From assembly GCF_021155765.1 (NCBI RefSeq), contig NC_060113.1:5905001-5969000 (forward strand): a stretch of 64,000 nucleotides of DNA, in the 5' to 3' direction. Below, piece by piece: positions 1 to 12,900 of the stretch. Numbering within the stretch: the stretch's first letter is position 1; each line of letters begins with the position of its first letter. This stretch comes from Diprion similis (taxonomy: Eukaryota; Arthropoda; Insecta; Hymenoptera; Diprionidae). The notes beneath the pieces were generated by a model that saw only the letters and a program-made list of their open reading frames with translations, was not told the origin of the DNA and searched no databases. A program made the translations under genes and the position numbers.

Positions 1-142
1 CGATGCGTTACTTGGATCTTGAAACTTTCATAAAACTCTTAATTTAGCAAAGAACAACAAATGCCAGTAATCATTACTACTGATGGATTGGTAGCCAACA
101 AAAATGTTTTAACCTTTTTCTTTTTCTTTACAGGAAACCAAG

Positions 143-440
143 ATGGTGAAGATTATGAAAGTAGGGAAGGTGGTGCTGGTCCTTAGTGGCCGGTACGCTG
201 GTCGCAAAGCTATAGTCATGCGAAATTTTGACGATGGCACGTCAGACAAACAATACGGCCATGCCTGGGTTGCTGGCATCGATCGATACCCTCGCAAGGT
301 ACACAAGCGTATGGGCAAAGGAAAACTACACAAACGATCCAAGATAAAGCCCTTCGTCAAGGTTAGTTTTACAATGTTAAACTCGTATTGATAGCCGTAC
401 AATGACTTTGAAACTTGCGTAAAATAGCCACTCGAAGAAA

Positions 441-471
<31 letters not shown>

Positions 472-1699
472 TAGTACAGTGCACTCTGGAGCCTGAGTCT
501 ATTTATATATCACGCTTGCCACAAAAAGTACTATATGAGTATCTTTATTTTCTTGGATTTCTAGCCCCTCAATTCCAATTTTCCTTTAAATATTCTAAGT
601 AATTAAATCTTGAATCAGTTTGGTTGAGAAATACAATTTTAACCATTTTTGAACCGAAACATATTGTTATCTTGTTAATATTAATAAACTAAAGTCTACT
701 AATGAAAAGGCTCCTAGAGTGTTCAAAATTTTTGATTTATTGTTCAGCTCATTAGTTAAACTGATATTAATGTGCATACAGCAACCATTTACATAAAACA
801 GTACCAGAAAACAATCATATTCAATTTTTCTCATTATATTATGAAGAGTTTAAGTTGAGACTGTTCAGCTTCATATAAGACATGGATTTTTTTCGTCAAC
901 TTGTTCGAAAGCATAAGTAAGATGGTGATAAAATCTAAATCTGAAAATGAATTCTTGCAATCTAAAGGGTCATCCACAACTTCCATGTTTTCAGAAATAT
1001 GGTGAACAGTAAATTAGGATTTTAATGAAACAAAGTTTACCTGGTCTACAACTGTAACCCTTATAACTTGGTTTTGAATTGCTAATTAAGTGATTGGTTT
1101 TTAATTTCTCATTCATTTCATATTTCTATGAGAAGTTGTCTACTACCAGTCTTGATCGTGAGTTTCACTTCTCCTAGTTGATTCACTATAGGTAGTCAAA
1201 TACAAAATGAAATCCACAGTCATTTGATAATGAAACAATTTATTATATTTCTTAAAATGTCTGATTTAAAAAATTTATCCTGCAATTTGTGAGCTTCATA
1301 TTAATCAATTAATAAATAAGTTTCCACAGATTTGTGGTTGCAACGAACACAGTCCCATATAAAAAATTTCTGCCCAAGACTCGTTATATCGTATATTTTA
1401 AATTGTTCGGTTTTCTCTCGTCAGATGTTGAACTATAACCACTTGATGCCAACACGATACACCGTTGATCTAGCATTGGATAAGGCACAAATCAAGGACC
1501 TGAAGGACCCCATGAAACGCAAGAAGGTCCGATTCCAAACCCGTGTAAAGTTTGAGGAGAGGTAAGAGTACCGTCTTTGTAGATTTAGACAATGGTATTC
1601 GACGCTCAGGTTTAACTGTTCATATTTACTGAATCTTTTCTTCTTTATAGGTACAAATCCGGCAAGAACAAGTGGTTTTTCCAGAAATTGCGGTTCTAA
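143..1699 (+). CDS. RpL27: 60S ribosomal protein L27 (eL27)
   Basis: Structural protein of the large cytosolic ribosomal subunit. Three coding exons join in frame: 143-361, 1425-1561 and 1651-1699, giving 134 residues, close to the family's 135-136. The N-terminus ([20 protein letters not shown]) is the KOW segment. Exon 2 supplies [10 protein letters not shown] and exon 3 the conserved end [12 protein letters not shown]. The start at 143 follows an acceptor at 131-133, so a 5'UTR exon probably lies upstream; residue 2 is V where most orthologues have G. Introns are 1063 and 89 nt. AATAAA at 1719-1724 is a likely poly(A) signal, 20 nt past the stop. Family identity is certain from the conserved blocks; the splice sites are inferred from consensus and frame. 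Confidence 0.97.
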
Positions 1700-2558
1700 A
1701 TGCTTTTATATCGGGGTCAATAAAAATGTGTAAAAATTATAAGTGCAACTCTAATTTTTTAGCATCTAACCCTCATCATGCGTTAATTGTAAATATTGAA
1801 TATTATTAGCGATATCAAGTTTTCTAGCCTACAATGGCAACTATTGTCTAAATTTTTTTTTATTTCTCCTTTTGTCTAGATCATTTCATTTTTATATTTA
1901 GGCATTAGTATACCTAATCTACCAAACTCAACTAGGCATAGAACTCGCTTAATAGTATAACAGATCGGCTAAGTATTGAGTCTACATCTCATGGGTGTTC
2001 TAAATACAAGACGTCAGTTTTGCACAATTCATTTCACTTAAGTCATCTTAGGTATGTAGATCGTTTTTGAACCCAAGTATATATATTAGGTACATCTCGG
2101 CCAATCGAAACATGTCGTACATATCTGAAAAAATCAGGGGTTGAGAACGCAAGTAGTGTAAGTTAGTTTGACCCAATTCTTTGGACAAAGGAATTTAGAC
2201 CTTGCGAATTTCAAATACAAATCTTTGTCACAAAAAACTAGATCTACACCACTTGTGAACGGGATACTAAAAGGAGATGGTAGATGAACAAGGCATTTGT
2301 GAAACATGAATAGAAAGAATTTTTTAAAACATCTAGATTCAATACACGTATTTTAATAATTTATTAAACGCAAGAGAAGATTCGATGATAGAAAAGCTTG
2401 ATAATACAACAAAAAATAATGCGTATGTTACAATTGGTAAGTAATACTCATATTATGTTTGTGCAGTTATTATTAGTTATTATAATTAGCATATTCAAGT
2501 ACACTAGAGAAAATCATAAGACAGCTTGCAGTATCTAAACTTATCGTTATTAAGATAA
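1700..2558. other. Convergent intergenic region, RpL27 / DCTN2
   Basis: Holds the RpL27 poly(A) signal (1719-1724) and, on the minus strand, an AATAAA (plus-strand TTTATT, 2360-2365) about 195 nt past the DCTN2 stop. No coding exon, RNA gene or clear repeat was recognised in the rest. Confidence 0.6.
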
Positions 2559-5096
2559 TTACTTATTTAGTTTTTTTACACGTTCATCAATTGCAGTTAT
2601 GTTGTTCTTAATTGCTTCCAAATTAGATGCAAAACTTTCCTGCACCCCTCTTAGCATTGCCTTGTTACTTTCAAGTCCTGATGATATTTGGCCTTGTAAT
2701 TCTTCCAAAAGCGCCAAAGATCTGCTAAATTCAGCCGCTGAAAATTTTTGATTGATTTAAAAACATCTTCAATTTCAAGAATCTCAGTTCTGCAATTTTT
2801 CAGTGACACGTAATACCCCCAAAGTTGAAAATTTGTAATAATTCTGTCAGCAACCTCACCTTGTTGATGCACAGTGCTGAGAGCTAGCATTCGATTCACT
2901 GTTTGTGGTAAAATTTGAGACATGGTTTCCGTCTTCTTAATCACTTCATAGATTTCTGATATCTGTGAATTTATAATATTATCATCACATACTTCCAATT
3001 TATTATTAAAGGTGATAAATGATGCGCTGTGAGTGCACCTATCATTGAGTATACCTTTTGTTCTTGATCAGAAGATATAGGTGCACCAGCTTTTTGCTGT
3101 GCAATATTGTCCATTCTGTGGACCAGAGTTGCCAATCTGCTCTCGATACCATCTAACTGGGTGGCATCTAGAAGAGCAGCTTTCGCTCCCAGTTGTTGCA
3201 CAGCTTCAACTAAACCTTGAGTCTTGATTGACTGTAAAAAAATTAGGATATTGTTATAATTCGTTACCTAACTGTCTTTAAATACAAATAAAACATAATT
3301 CACGGACCTTCATTAAAACTAATAAGCATTATGTGTTTGAGGTGTATGTCTTGAGTACAAACAACTGTGTCTCAAATCTCACCTGACTGAGTCTACTGAG
3401 TTTTTCATTTCCAGTACCAATAACGTTCTCTAAACGTCCTAGTCTTTGTTCCAGATGAGCGACTCTGGACGCTTCTTGTAATCTTGCTCTTTCTGGTTGA
3501 TACAACATTTGGTACTGAAGTACTCCAGGTTGAACATCGCCTTCTTTTTCAGCTTTATTACTGCTGGTTGAGTTCTCCGGTTTTCCAGTACCGCTAACTT
3601 TAAACAACTCAACCTGTGATATCAGTTTCCTGTAAAAACAATACAGCTCAAGTATGCTCTAAATGTTTATCACTGTATCAGGTAAAATCGCCAATACATA
3701 CTGTAGCTGCGTGCCATGAGGGTCAGACAAAGAAGTTACAAGGTCAGAACCAAGGCACTGCTCTAATTTTAAATTGTCCAACTGCTTTCCAGTCTGTTCC
3801 ACTTGAGATGCTAACTCCACTGCAGATTTTACATCGCCATCGTTTTTTGCTGACTCCTAATAAATTTTTATCTTTTATAATAAGTCTTGTACACTAATGA
3901 GATGAACAGTGTTCAATATTATTCATAAGGGCTACTGGAAACGTTACTTACAGTCACTACAAAACTTCAAAGTATTATTTTTTTTCGCAAAGAGTAATTC
4001 ATTGTGAACTGGAGAAAAAGTTTTGTCACTATAAAAATCATATCTCTACCTTGATCTGGTTTATTTCGTCATACAGTTCTTTTATTTCGCATTGTAGCCG
4101 TTGATATTTTTGGATCGGAGTTTCAGTTTCACCTTCACCAGGCAATTCCCAAACTCCAGATCTGAAATTGTGTTTTTGATTTAAAAAAATTGTCAGATAA
4201 CAATATAAGTTAGATAGACCAAGTTAAGTTCATCAAATTAATTTTTTTTTTTGCTGCGCAATATCATGGACATATTGAGCAACAAAAATAAAACCTATAC
4301 AAAAATAAAAAATTAAATGATGTTTCAACAAGTATTACATAGCATTATATCCAGTCCTTGGTTTGCGAGACAATTGATCAGAGAAGTCGACTCCTTTATT
4401 TATCAGGTGTTTTCCCTTAAACTTATTAAAAGCTTCAGTGGCGCTGATGTGAAGTCGTTCGATGGAATCATTCTCTTCCTGAAAATTAATTTCAATTTAA
4501 CATCGGTAGAAAACAGGATCAAATTCAGCTAAGAACATTTACCTCAGAGTAATTTTGGAACTGATCGGATTCGGGAAGGTCGTTTGTCTCGTAGACATCA
4601 GGCTGGTCGTAGGCCTAAAGTTAAAATAATTGGAATAAATTACTCAGTTTATTAAAACAGTTTGTGTTCAGGTCTTAATATTAAAATAAATAATACATCA
4701 TTTATTGATCCGAGGACATTATACGACATTTTCCACGTTTTAACTTATATTGGCAAAAAAAAAACTGACTGGGAAATTTTGTAGATTGTAGAGTTGTTGT
4801 CGATGATGAGTATAGTTGAAATTTTATTGTCAATTCAATATTCATCTAAGCGAATTGAAAACCAGAAGCTATGGTGTCCTAACCCTCAGTTTCAGAAACA
4901 AGTGTGGCGTAATACTCATGAAAGAGTAAATTTCCGTAAAATCATGTGTGCGCTGTGAGAATCGGTACACAAAGATTTTCTTAACATCGAGAATCGTTTT
5001 AAACCAATTTTCTATAACATACGGCCAATTTTTTGTTGTCGCTGAAACTCCTTTACTTACAATTCCAGGGAGATCAGCATACTTAGGATCTGCCAT
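2559..5096 (-). CDS. DCTN2-p50: Dynactin subunit 2 (p50, dynamitin)
   Basis: Core shoulder subunit of dynactin, the cofactor of cytoplasmic dynein. Nine exons on the minus strand, in transcript order: 5061-5096, 4543-4614, 4339-4478, 4050-4161, 3702-3856, 3383-3629, 3055-3231, 2860-2962, 2559-2737. All junctions are GT-AG and in frame, giving 406 residues, typical for dynamitin. It begins MADPKYADLPGI, the family N-terminus, followed by QPDVYET, which binds the Arp1 filament in known dynamitins. The middle and C-terminal parts (LGAKAALLDATQLDGIESRL; ALSTVHQQAAEFSRSL) are heptad-rich coiled coil, ending IDERVKKLNK. An unspliced reading through 2738-2859 would give an unrelated tail, whereas splicing restores the family C-terminus. 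Nothing unusual was seen. Confidence 0.95.
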
Positions 5097-6992
5097 TGCG
5101 TATGATTTCTACGAATGGTATCTACAGTATAACGCTTAATTGACCGTAAATAATGCAATTAAGATCTCAAAATTCAATTGACAGATGACGGATAACGGAT
5201 CCCCAAATGTTCCACCCACTGAACCCACCGTATAGTTATTGGTTCTACTCATAGCATAGAGCATGGCTGCGCATCTCTACGTCATTGCCAATGGCTTGCC
5301 TGTGATTCGCCCAGTGAAAGAGATAGAAAGCATATGCGGCCATTCTCCTTCTTTCTCAATCTCTGATATTCCTGCAGGTAAGAAAGAGATCGAACGTACA
5401 CGCGGCCAACGTCTGGTTGAGCAGTTCATGCTCAATGTCTATGCTATGGTTCTACTTATGGCGTGTAACTAATAATGAACTTTAGTAAATGTTACGCACC
5501 TTTGCTAGCTGAGAAAATATAGGAAAGTGTAGTAGCAATGAAAACCGCGCCCGTAGATCACTAAAGTTTGCTTTCATTTACATGACACATGATGTAGCTT
5601 TCTAAAAACTTCGGAACATTATATCGGTAGAATGGTAACGTCATTTTTTATACCTATTCCGGTAATGGAGGGTGAAAAAGCGTCTCAATCTTGAAAATTC
5701 CATCTCTCGGGTTCATCATATCGCTAATGGTCCTACAGGGTATGATTTTCTTCGTTTTTTAATAAAGAATCACGTGAGGCATATAACTTTTTGCGTATGT
5801 TCCAAAATAGTGGAAAAAATTGTTGCGTTGATTGATGTGTCTCGAGTCAAAAACCTAAGCAGCTGTTCTCTTGTAGCGAAAAATTTAAATTCAAGTGGGA
5901 TGTCCCCCACCCCCTGCGTTTTTATAGGGTTAAAATTGATTCCTTGCGCATCAAAACGAATACATGATATATTTTTTAGGCATGAGTAACAGTAATCAGA
6001 ATCACGTTGACGCGTGTAGTAGTTATTGCGATGTGATGAGTATTTGAATATGTGCAAAAATTTTCAAAACACCGGTAAGTTCATTTATGCAGGAGCAGAA
6101 TCTATCTGAGAAACCGGTTGGTGATTTCTATTCCATTTCAGATTGCGATTGGTTTGAAAAAATACGGCCATGCCAGTATTGCTATAGAAATCTGTGGTAT
6201 TGCCGGTATTGCTAAACGAATTTACCCAACGCCATCTAATGGAAAAATCCAATCGCGCAACTCTGGCCGAACTGATTAAACTTAAAACTTAACTGCTAGC
6301 TCATGACCAATAGCGGCGCTGCGATCGCGACATGATTCGACGCGTAGTTTCTACTCATCAGTCTGTACGACATAACTGTTCCGTTGTTCAGTGTCGATTT
6401 TACCCTTGATGTAAGTTTCCTTTCAACTGCAAACTGCAATCCATTCCCCCACTCGTTTTACAGCTGATGCGATAACTGTGTTACGGATCTAATGCTGCGA
6501 AACGGTTTGTTTGGTGTCCCCCAGATAACGTACAAAATTTACTTAGTTCGTCTGGTGTGCTCTCTGTGTATTGAGTCGTGCGGTAGCGTCTGGAATCGTG
6601 CGTACGAAGCGAAAATCGCAGCCAGTACGCTTATAGATCCACATATTCTCACATCTTACTGACTGGAAAGAGTGAAATAAAAAATTCAGAAGAGAGAGGG
6701 AGTAAGATAGAACGATTTAGTGAGAGCCCGAGAGAGGGAGAGAGAGAGAAGGAGAATCGAGGGAGGGAGAAAAGAGAAATAAACCAGTACAGGATTGGAA
6801 GAAGAAAAAAAAAACAACAAAAACAACAACAACAACAAACAATAATAAATAAATTAAGTAAATAAAAACATCGACAAAAATCGAAATTCATTCAGGTCAA
6901 GTCGAATAATCGAAAGTTTGACGTGTACACATCAACTAACCAGTTGCGACGAAGTGGGTGGTTCGTTTTTTATCAGAGGAGTGTACGCGGGG
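5097..6992. other. Divergent region between DCTN2 and IP6K
   Basis: Head-to-head interval that should carry both promoters and the IP6K 5' leader. Contents seen: an inverted-repeat pair at 5249-5264 / 5428-5449, and a purine-rich GAGA-like tract (about 6680-6785) running into an AAC-repeat (about 6810-6845), typical of an insect 5'UTR. No TATA box could be assigned. Short ORFs here (e.g. 5263-5472, 5672-5989) have no recognisable family and were not called. Confidence 0.5.
5249..5449. repeat. Small inverted-repeat element
   Basis: The left arm CATAGCATAGAGCATG (5249-5264) is mirrored by CATGCTC...TATGCTATG (5428-5449) with a few inserted bases in the right arm. GGTTCTACT sits beside both arms in direct orientation. 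This could be a short foldback transposon remnant or chance; no target duplication was defined. Confidence 0.35.
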
Positions 6993-9900
6993 ATGGTATA
7001 CCTGGCGGGTACTTGGGGCATGGGAGAGACTGAACCACAGTGCCATAGCACCACCATTTCCCCAGTAACAGCATCATTCCTCCAAGATCACGATGAAGAA
7101 GTCGCTCTCCATCCCCTTAATAATCAGGTATTATATCGATCTCGTTGATCCCATATTTTCATCCTGTCACTACGAAGCTATGCGTAACGCAAAGAAACTA
7201 GCTATGCAAATGATGTAGAGCGTTCAGTAGGCCAGGAAAGAAGACATTATAGTTTTTTGTCTCAGGCTTCCCTACCGCAATCAAATTTCTCCCGTCGAAT
7301 TCGTCTCGCTGCACCACGAAGAGGCAATGTAATGTAATCGTCAGTCTGTCTTGGCAGTTTACGAGGTCGATTAAACTCTTGTCCTTACGATTATAATCGT
7401 AAAAACTATCTGACTAGACGAGGTTAAATCGATCGGTCGTATGAATTATTTCGAATTTTTTTTTGCCTTGAATTTTTATTACTCGCTATGATTTCTTTAT
7501 CGCATATTATCATTGCCATTGTCTGTCTGGCTTCCGCAGTTATGTTTTGACATCTCGCCAACTGACTCAGGGAATTATTTTACACAAATCGCTTTTTGTT
7601 CTTCCCCCCCGTTTGTTGTTAAGTACGTGGCCTTGAGGTTCTTCTCAATGAATGCAACCTATATTTTACGTTTACCTAACACTTACAGTTTTTAGACACC
7701 TTTTCGCGATCAATTCCATATTTATCATATAAATATGCAAAACCGTAATTGTGTTGCGCGTTTCCTCGATTGTCTATAGGCTTTTTACTGAAATATGATC
7801 ATATTGAAGTTGGTAACGATTTCACGCCGAGGGAAAAACCGTTAATTTGCGATTTTCGAATTGTTCGAAATTCAGGAAATCGTGATAAAACAAAACACAC
7901 TCACATATTTCGAAATCTCGGTTCTTTCAAAATCATTTTAAAATAAAGAAAATACTGATTTTTTCTCCAATATTTCGTTGCGATGAAGGTACCAACTTTA
8001 AATTCTTGAAATATTTTCTTCGCTAATTAATTTATGGTATAAATATTTTCAATCGTAAATTGCTATTGTTACGAAATTTCGTTCAAAACACATTACTGTA
8101 ACTTATTGAATCCTCGAGTAATTATCGTCATTGAATACTTTTTGCAAAACAATGAAATGTTATTCTTATACTTATTACAAAAGAATACTCGGAGATACAA
8201 AGAAGAATCGTGTCTATGTTTTTCTTGCATTTTCTATCCTAACGTTAATATTAGGGTAAACAAGAGTTTGGTGCGTCGTTAATATTTCCGGAAATAACTT
8301 GTGAGAGGAGAACACACCATCCTACTACAGTTTTAGCTACCATACTCTTGAAAAATACAAAACATGTTTTTCTGAGAAATAAAAGAAGAATCACCGTAAT
8401 AACTCTTACCTACGTCGTTTCACTGGAATGGTATTATTAACACAAGTAGGGAGAATACAGAACACAATTACTTTCTTTCACTTCAGATCCCCCTTTTCTC
8501 CTACCTACTTACCTTGTCCCAATTTTTACCTGCACAAGGTATTTGATACTCTGATCACTTGGATGAACCTGTACTGTATGCATCGATTTATCTAGATGTT
8601 ATCAGGAATCTACCTTAGGAAATTGGTCACAGACTCGTTAGAAAATAAAATAAATTTTCTTCATTCTACTTTGGGAAACGCTGTTCCTTTCCACTAAAAC
8701 TGCTTAATAGATAATTAATTTATTATTGAGTTTCTTATTGTAACGCAAAAAGCAATTTTTAATAAACAAATAAACTATAATGATTCATAATTACTCCATT
8801 TACTGTTACTACTTTCATTTTTATACAATTATTTAATAATTAAATAAAAAAAAAACTTTTTCTCAAAAATTACGCTTTAAGATCAGTCGTTGATTTGAGA
8901 GTTGTGCAAAATCCTCGCCTGAAATGATTGCTTTGTCGAAATTTAGATTGAACATTCGCCACGTGTTGTGGAGTAGTACAAGTATTCATACATACATATT
9001 TATATCTAAGAATGACTCACGTCAGACTAACTTACTGTTGTACTGTGATATTGCGTATTTAAACTATTCGCAGTAGTTGAGTTTGTACGACGTTAAACAC
9101 TTCTTTATCACATACATGTTATGTATTTTTATCGAACTATTTATTGGTAAACTTTGAAAGAAAAGTTATTATTTGGCAACTTTCTAACAACTGAGAGTAT
9201 ATTAACGCTGTCGTAGAGTGTACCAAATTTCTAAGAATCCTAAGTTTGTGAAGTAACCAGTTGTCCTGATAACGCATGTTTACATAAATCGTACGAACTT
9301 CAACCTTATCTTTATCATCCAGGTACTGTTAAGTATTCAGTCAAATAGGCACTTCGCACAGTGTCGACTATACAGGAAATTTCAATATTAGTTAGTACAA
9401 TTATATATACACAACACATATTACCCAACAGCATATCTTATCTAACTATCGATGTCGTCCAATTTAGTGTAACTCAAAGAAAAGCTCACACCTTCTTACT
9501 TGACTTTTGAAACAATATTCTTCTTCGAACTTAGAGAATATGTTAGGATTGGCTTGCCTCAGGCTTTCTTGGAAGATTCTAGATCTTCGATACCCGGAAG
9601 GGTTATCTAGATGTTTGGATATTTGGATACATGGACCGTCTTTATCGTGTTTGCCATGAATAATTATTATCTGGTGCTTAAAGGGGAAGCGCAGTTTTTC
9701 TAGTAACAGCAGTTATGTGGTAGGAGCAGCTTTCTGATTAACTATTTTAGTCTTTGGATGTGTAAAATTGTAGCATTGATCTTTGCTGTTGAGGCAGTAC
9801 GGAGTGGTTCAGAGCAGATATCGTCTACACTTGAAGCATATCAAAGGTTAATGGCGCAGCACATTAAGAAGGAACCAGCAGTCTTCCACAGACGCTGTAT

Positions 9901-12900
9901 AATGTCTGTGACCTCCGTTACTGTATCTCGAATTACAACATTCGTATTATTGGATGTTGTGGTAGACAGAAACTAGTAATCTTCTTTCTCTCTTTTTGTG
10001 TTGTATCTTTTTTTGTTTTCTTGCCCGTTGAAAAGATGGCGAGCCATTTATTTCTTCAAACTACAAAGTAAACTCGAGTAAATTATGATAATTAATTATA
10101 CACAAAGAAATATGGAAGGACTTGCATCACAAGTTTATCTTCCTTCCACCATACTTAAATAATACAGCTACTACGATGGTGCAGCAGAATAATGTGCAGC
10201 ACTTTGTCTGTCTACTCTTCTTTTACTATCATGGATATCTATATTAAGATCTGAGGCTAGACTATTCAGATCCAACTTGACAGTGCAGCACCCAGTTATT
10301 CAGTCTGCTTAAGTATTTACATCTTAAGCCAAGAGTAATAACAATTGATGCTTATAATACAGGTAATATAAATAGGCAGAAGGATGCAAGGTCTTTTCTC
10401 TGATTTGCCTTCTCATTAAATTAATCGGCCTTCTTCGCAACGGTCGTATGCAAAGAATGAGGAAAAAACAATGATATTTTCGATTTGAAATAGGGTGGTG
10501 ACAGGCTGGGAAAACCAAAAAAACTTAGTATAGTTAGAAAATCTTATTCATCGGGAAAAGTCGGGGAATTACGTTGTTGCTTTGTAAATCCAGCCAAACC
10601 TGCTTTTGGAAATGATATTGTTCCAATCTCATTTCTTGTCCTTTCCTGTTCTCTCCGTTCGCACACATTTTAAGGTACCGCCGGTCATGAAAGCAGCTAA
10701 CATTGCACAAGTCCAATGGCAATAGGTCATGGAATACTGACGTTTTATTCAGCAAAAATCGGAGAATTTTATTTCAGCAAGAATTTTCGCCACCTTATGA
10801 AAGTGGTCCATTGATAGTTACTTCAGCAGAATCACATCTGCATTTTCATGTTACATATCACATTTGTTCAATGCCAAAAGCATATTTCTTGTGCAACTTT
10901 ATTTTAATATAACTTTTTTTCAACAAATCGCCTCGGATAGATTTTCGATTTTACTCTACATTTGAAATTACAAAAAATCTATTGTATGTAATTAAAAATT
11001 AAATTATACTTAATGAAAGAAAATACCAGATAACATTGCACTGTATTGTTTAAGAAGATGAATAATTTTGGGTCCAATTTTTTTTTTTTTCTTTTTTGTT
11101 TCGAAAGTTTAAAATAGCCCATGTGAAATAATATATTTGTCAACATTGTAAACAAAAATTTTGACCGAGCTTCCGAAGCTTGATAGTTATGCAATACTTA
11201 TACTATAGTAAAAAAATTGTCGTTGACCTTCTCCTTGGATCAGCGAAGCAATAAATACAACTCTCTATTAGATAAAAATACCACTATGTATAGTTTTAGT
11301 ATAGTATAGATTTCGTACAAACATTATGTCGGCGGGAAGAATCTTAATTATCCACTGTGTTAGCTACTGCATTGAATATGAATAAGGATAAAGTTAGTAA
11401 CATTACTGTAACAATGAATATTTGAGGAAAGTTGTCAATTCACATATTTCAGATCTTCTAAAATTTAGTAAAACTTAGATTTTGTAAAGACAACTCCTTG
11501 AGAGTCGTTCTAAAATTGTAGAATAAAGATTTTTTCCCTGATGTTACGATAGTTCAACGTTACTTACCTTCAGCCTCGTGAATATTAAGGTTCTTGCATT
11601 GATACTACCGAAATAAAATATACGTATACAGAAAACATCAGATTTCGATGACGCTGAAGTTGGCAACGTTTTTGTAGTGATTCACGTTCGTATGAAATCG
11701 TTATTTTGCAATTTCAGGAAATGTCTGAGATGTAGTAAATTATAGTTTGGAAAAATATGTACATTAGACTGTATCAAAAAAATCGACTATTTGTTTTTTT
11801 TTTTTTTTTTTTGAAAAATATACTGAAAATATTGTTCAGGATACCGAACAAAAATAGTCGTTTTTTTTGATACAGTCTAATATACATGTTTTGGAAACTT
11901 AACTATTTAAACTCAACTAAAATTTTAAGATAGTCATTTTTGCACTCAATGCTTCGTTCCGCGAACGTTAGTAGCTTCGGACTTTTAAATTTCTCATTCT
12001 CAAACTGTATAGTATACCTATCTATTTTGATAGTAGAATAATAATAATAATAATAATTTGAATTTCATATCCAATAGGTCGGCGGTCATACCAGACTGTT
12101 GCTGCTTAACCAGAATACCATCTGCAAGCCATTGAACTATCGAGAGCTCGAGTTCTATCAAAACATTCCACAAGATATACAAATGTTTGTCCCCAAATTC
12201 AAAGGTAACTTAATTTTTAGTGCGTAATCGTATACGTCTTTCATGCGTTTCTTTTACGATGAGAAGAATTACTTATTTATTTATATTTTTCATCTATTAA
12301 CAAAGTCATCGTCTTATTAATAAATAGGTTTACTAATGTCACACTTATGGTCACAGAAATCGGACAGAGTTTTCTGTATCTTATACTCTACTTACATCAG
12401 ACAACACAAAAATTTCACCCACATTTCGTTATTACCATATATGTAAACACCATTTTAAAGTCCAACCCGTTCCGCTCATGATCAACTTAAACACTGCGAT
12501 TTTATGAATTCATTCATGCAAATTATTATTTGACTTATCAAGTATACACCATTTTGGCAATTTTTTGTAGTAATACAATGTCTTCTGATATTGGGATCGC
12601 GATAACAGAAAAAAAAAATCAATGTATCGATAAACCTGAACATGTTTTAACGAGAATAAATTTTGTGTATCGTTAGACTCGTTGAAACTTTATAGCGGGA
12701 AAAAAAAAAAAAAAAAAAAAAAAAAAGCCCTTTTCTTTTGCACTTTTGGCCTCCGAAGAAAATATCAATATAATCATTGGCAAGAAACTAAGGTTTTTCT
12801 AATCCTGAAAGTCTTTAGGGGAAGTTTCTTCCGATAGCTTTCAGGGAAATTTGTAATTAATTATGGTACAAGTGACTAACATTTGCGAACACTAGAGTTC

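Noticed and set aside
9758-9976. 72-residue frame in IP6K intron 1 as an extra exon
   Set aside because: The IP6K exons on both sides already join in phase without it, and the sequence matches no family.
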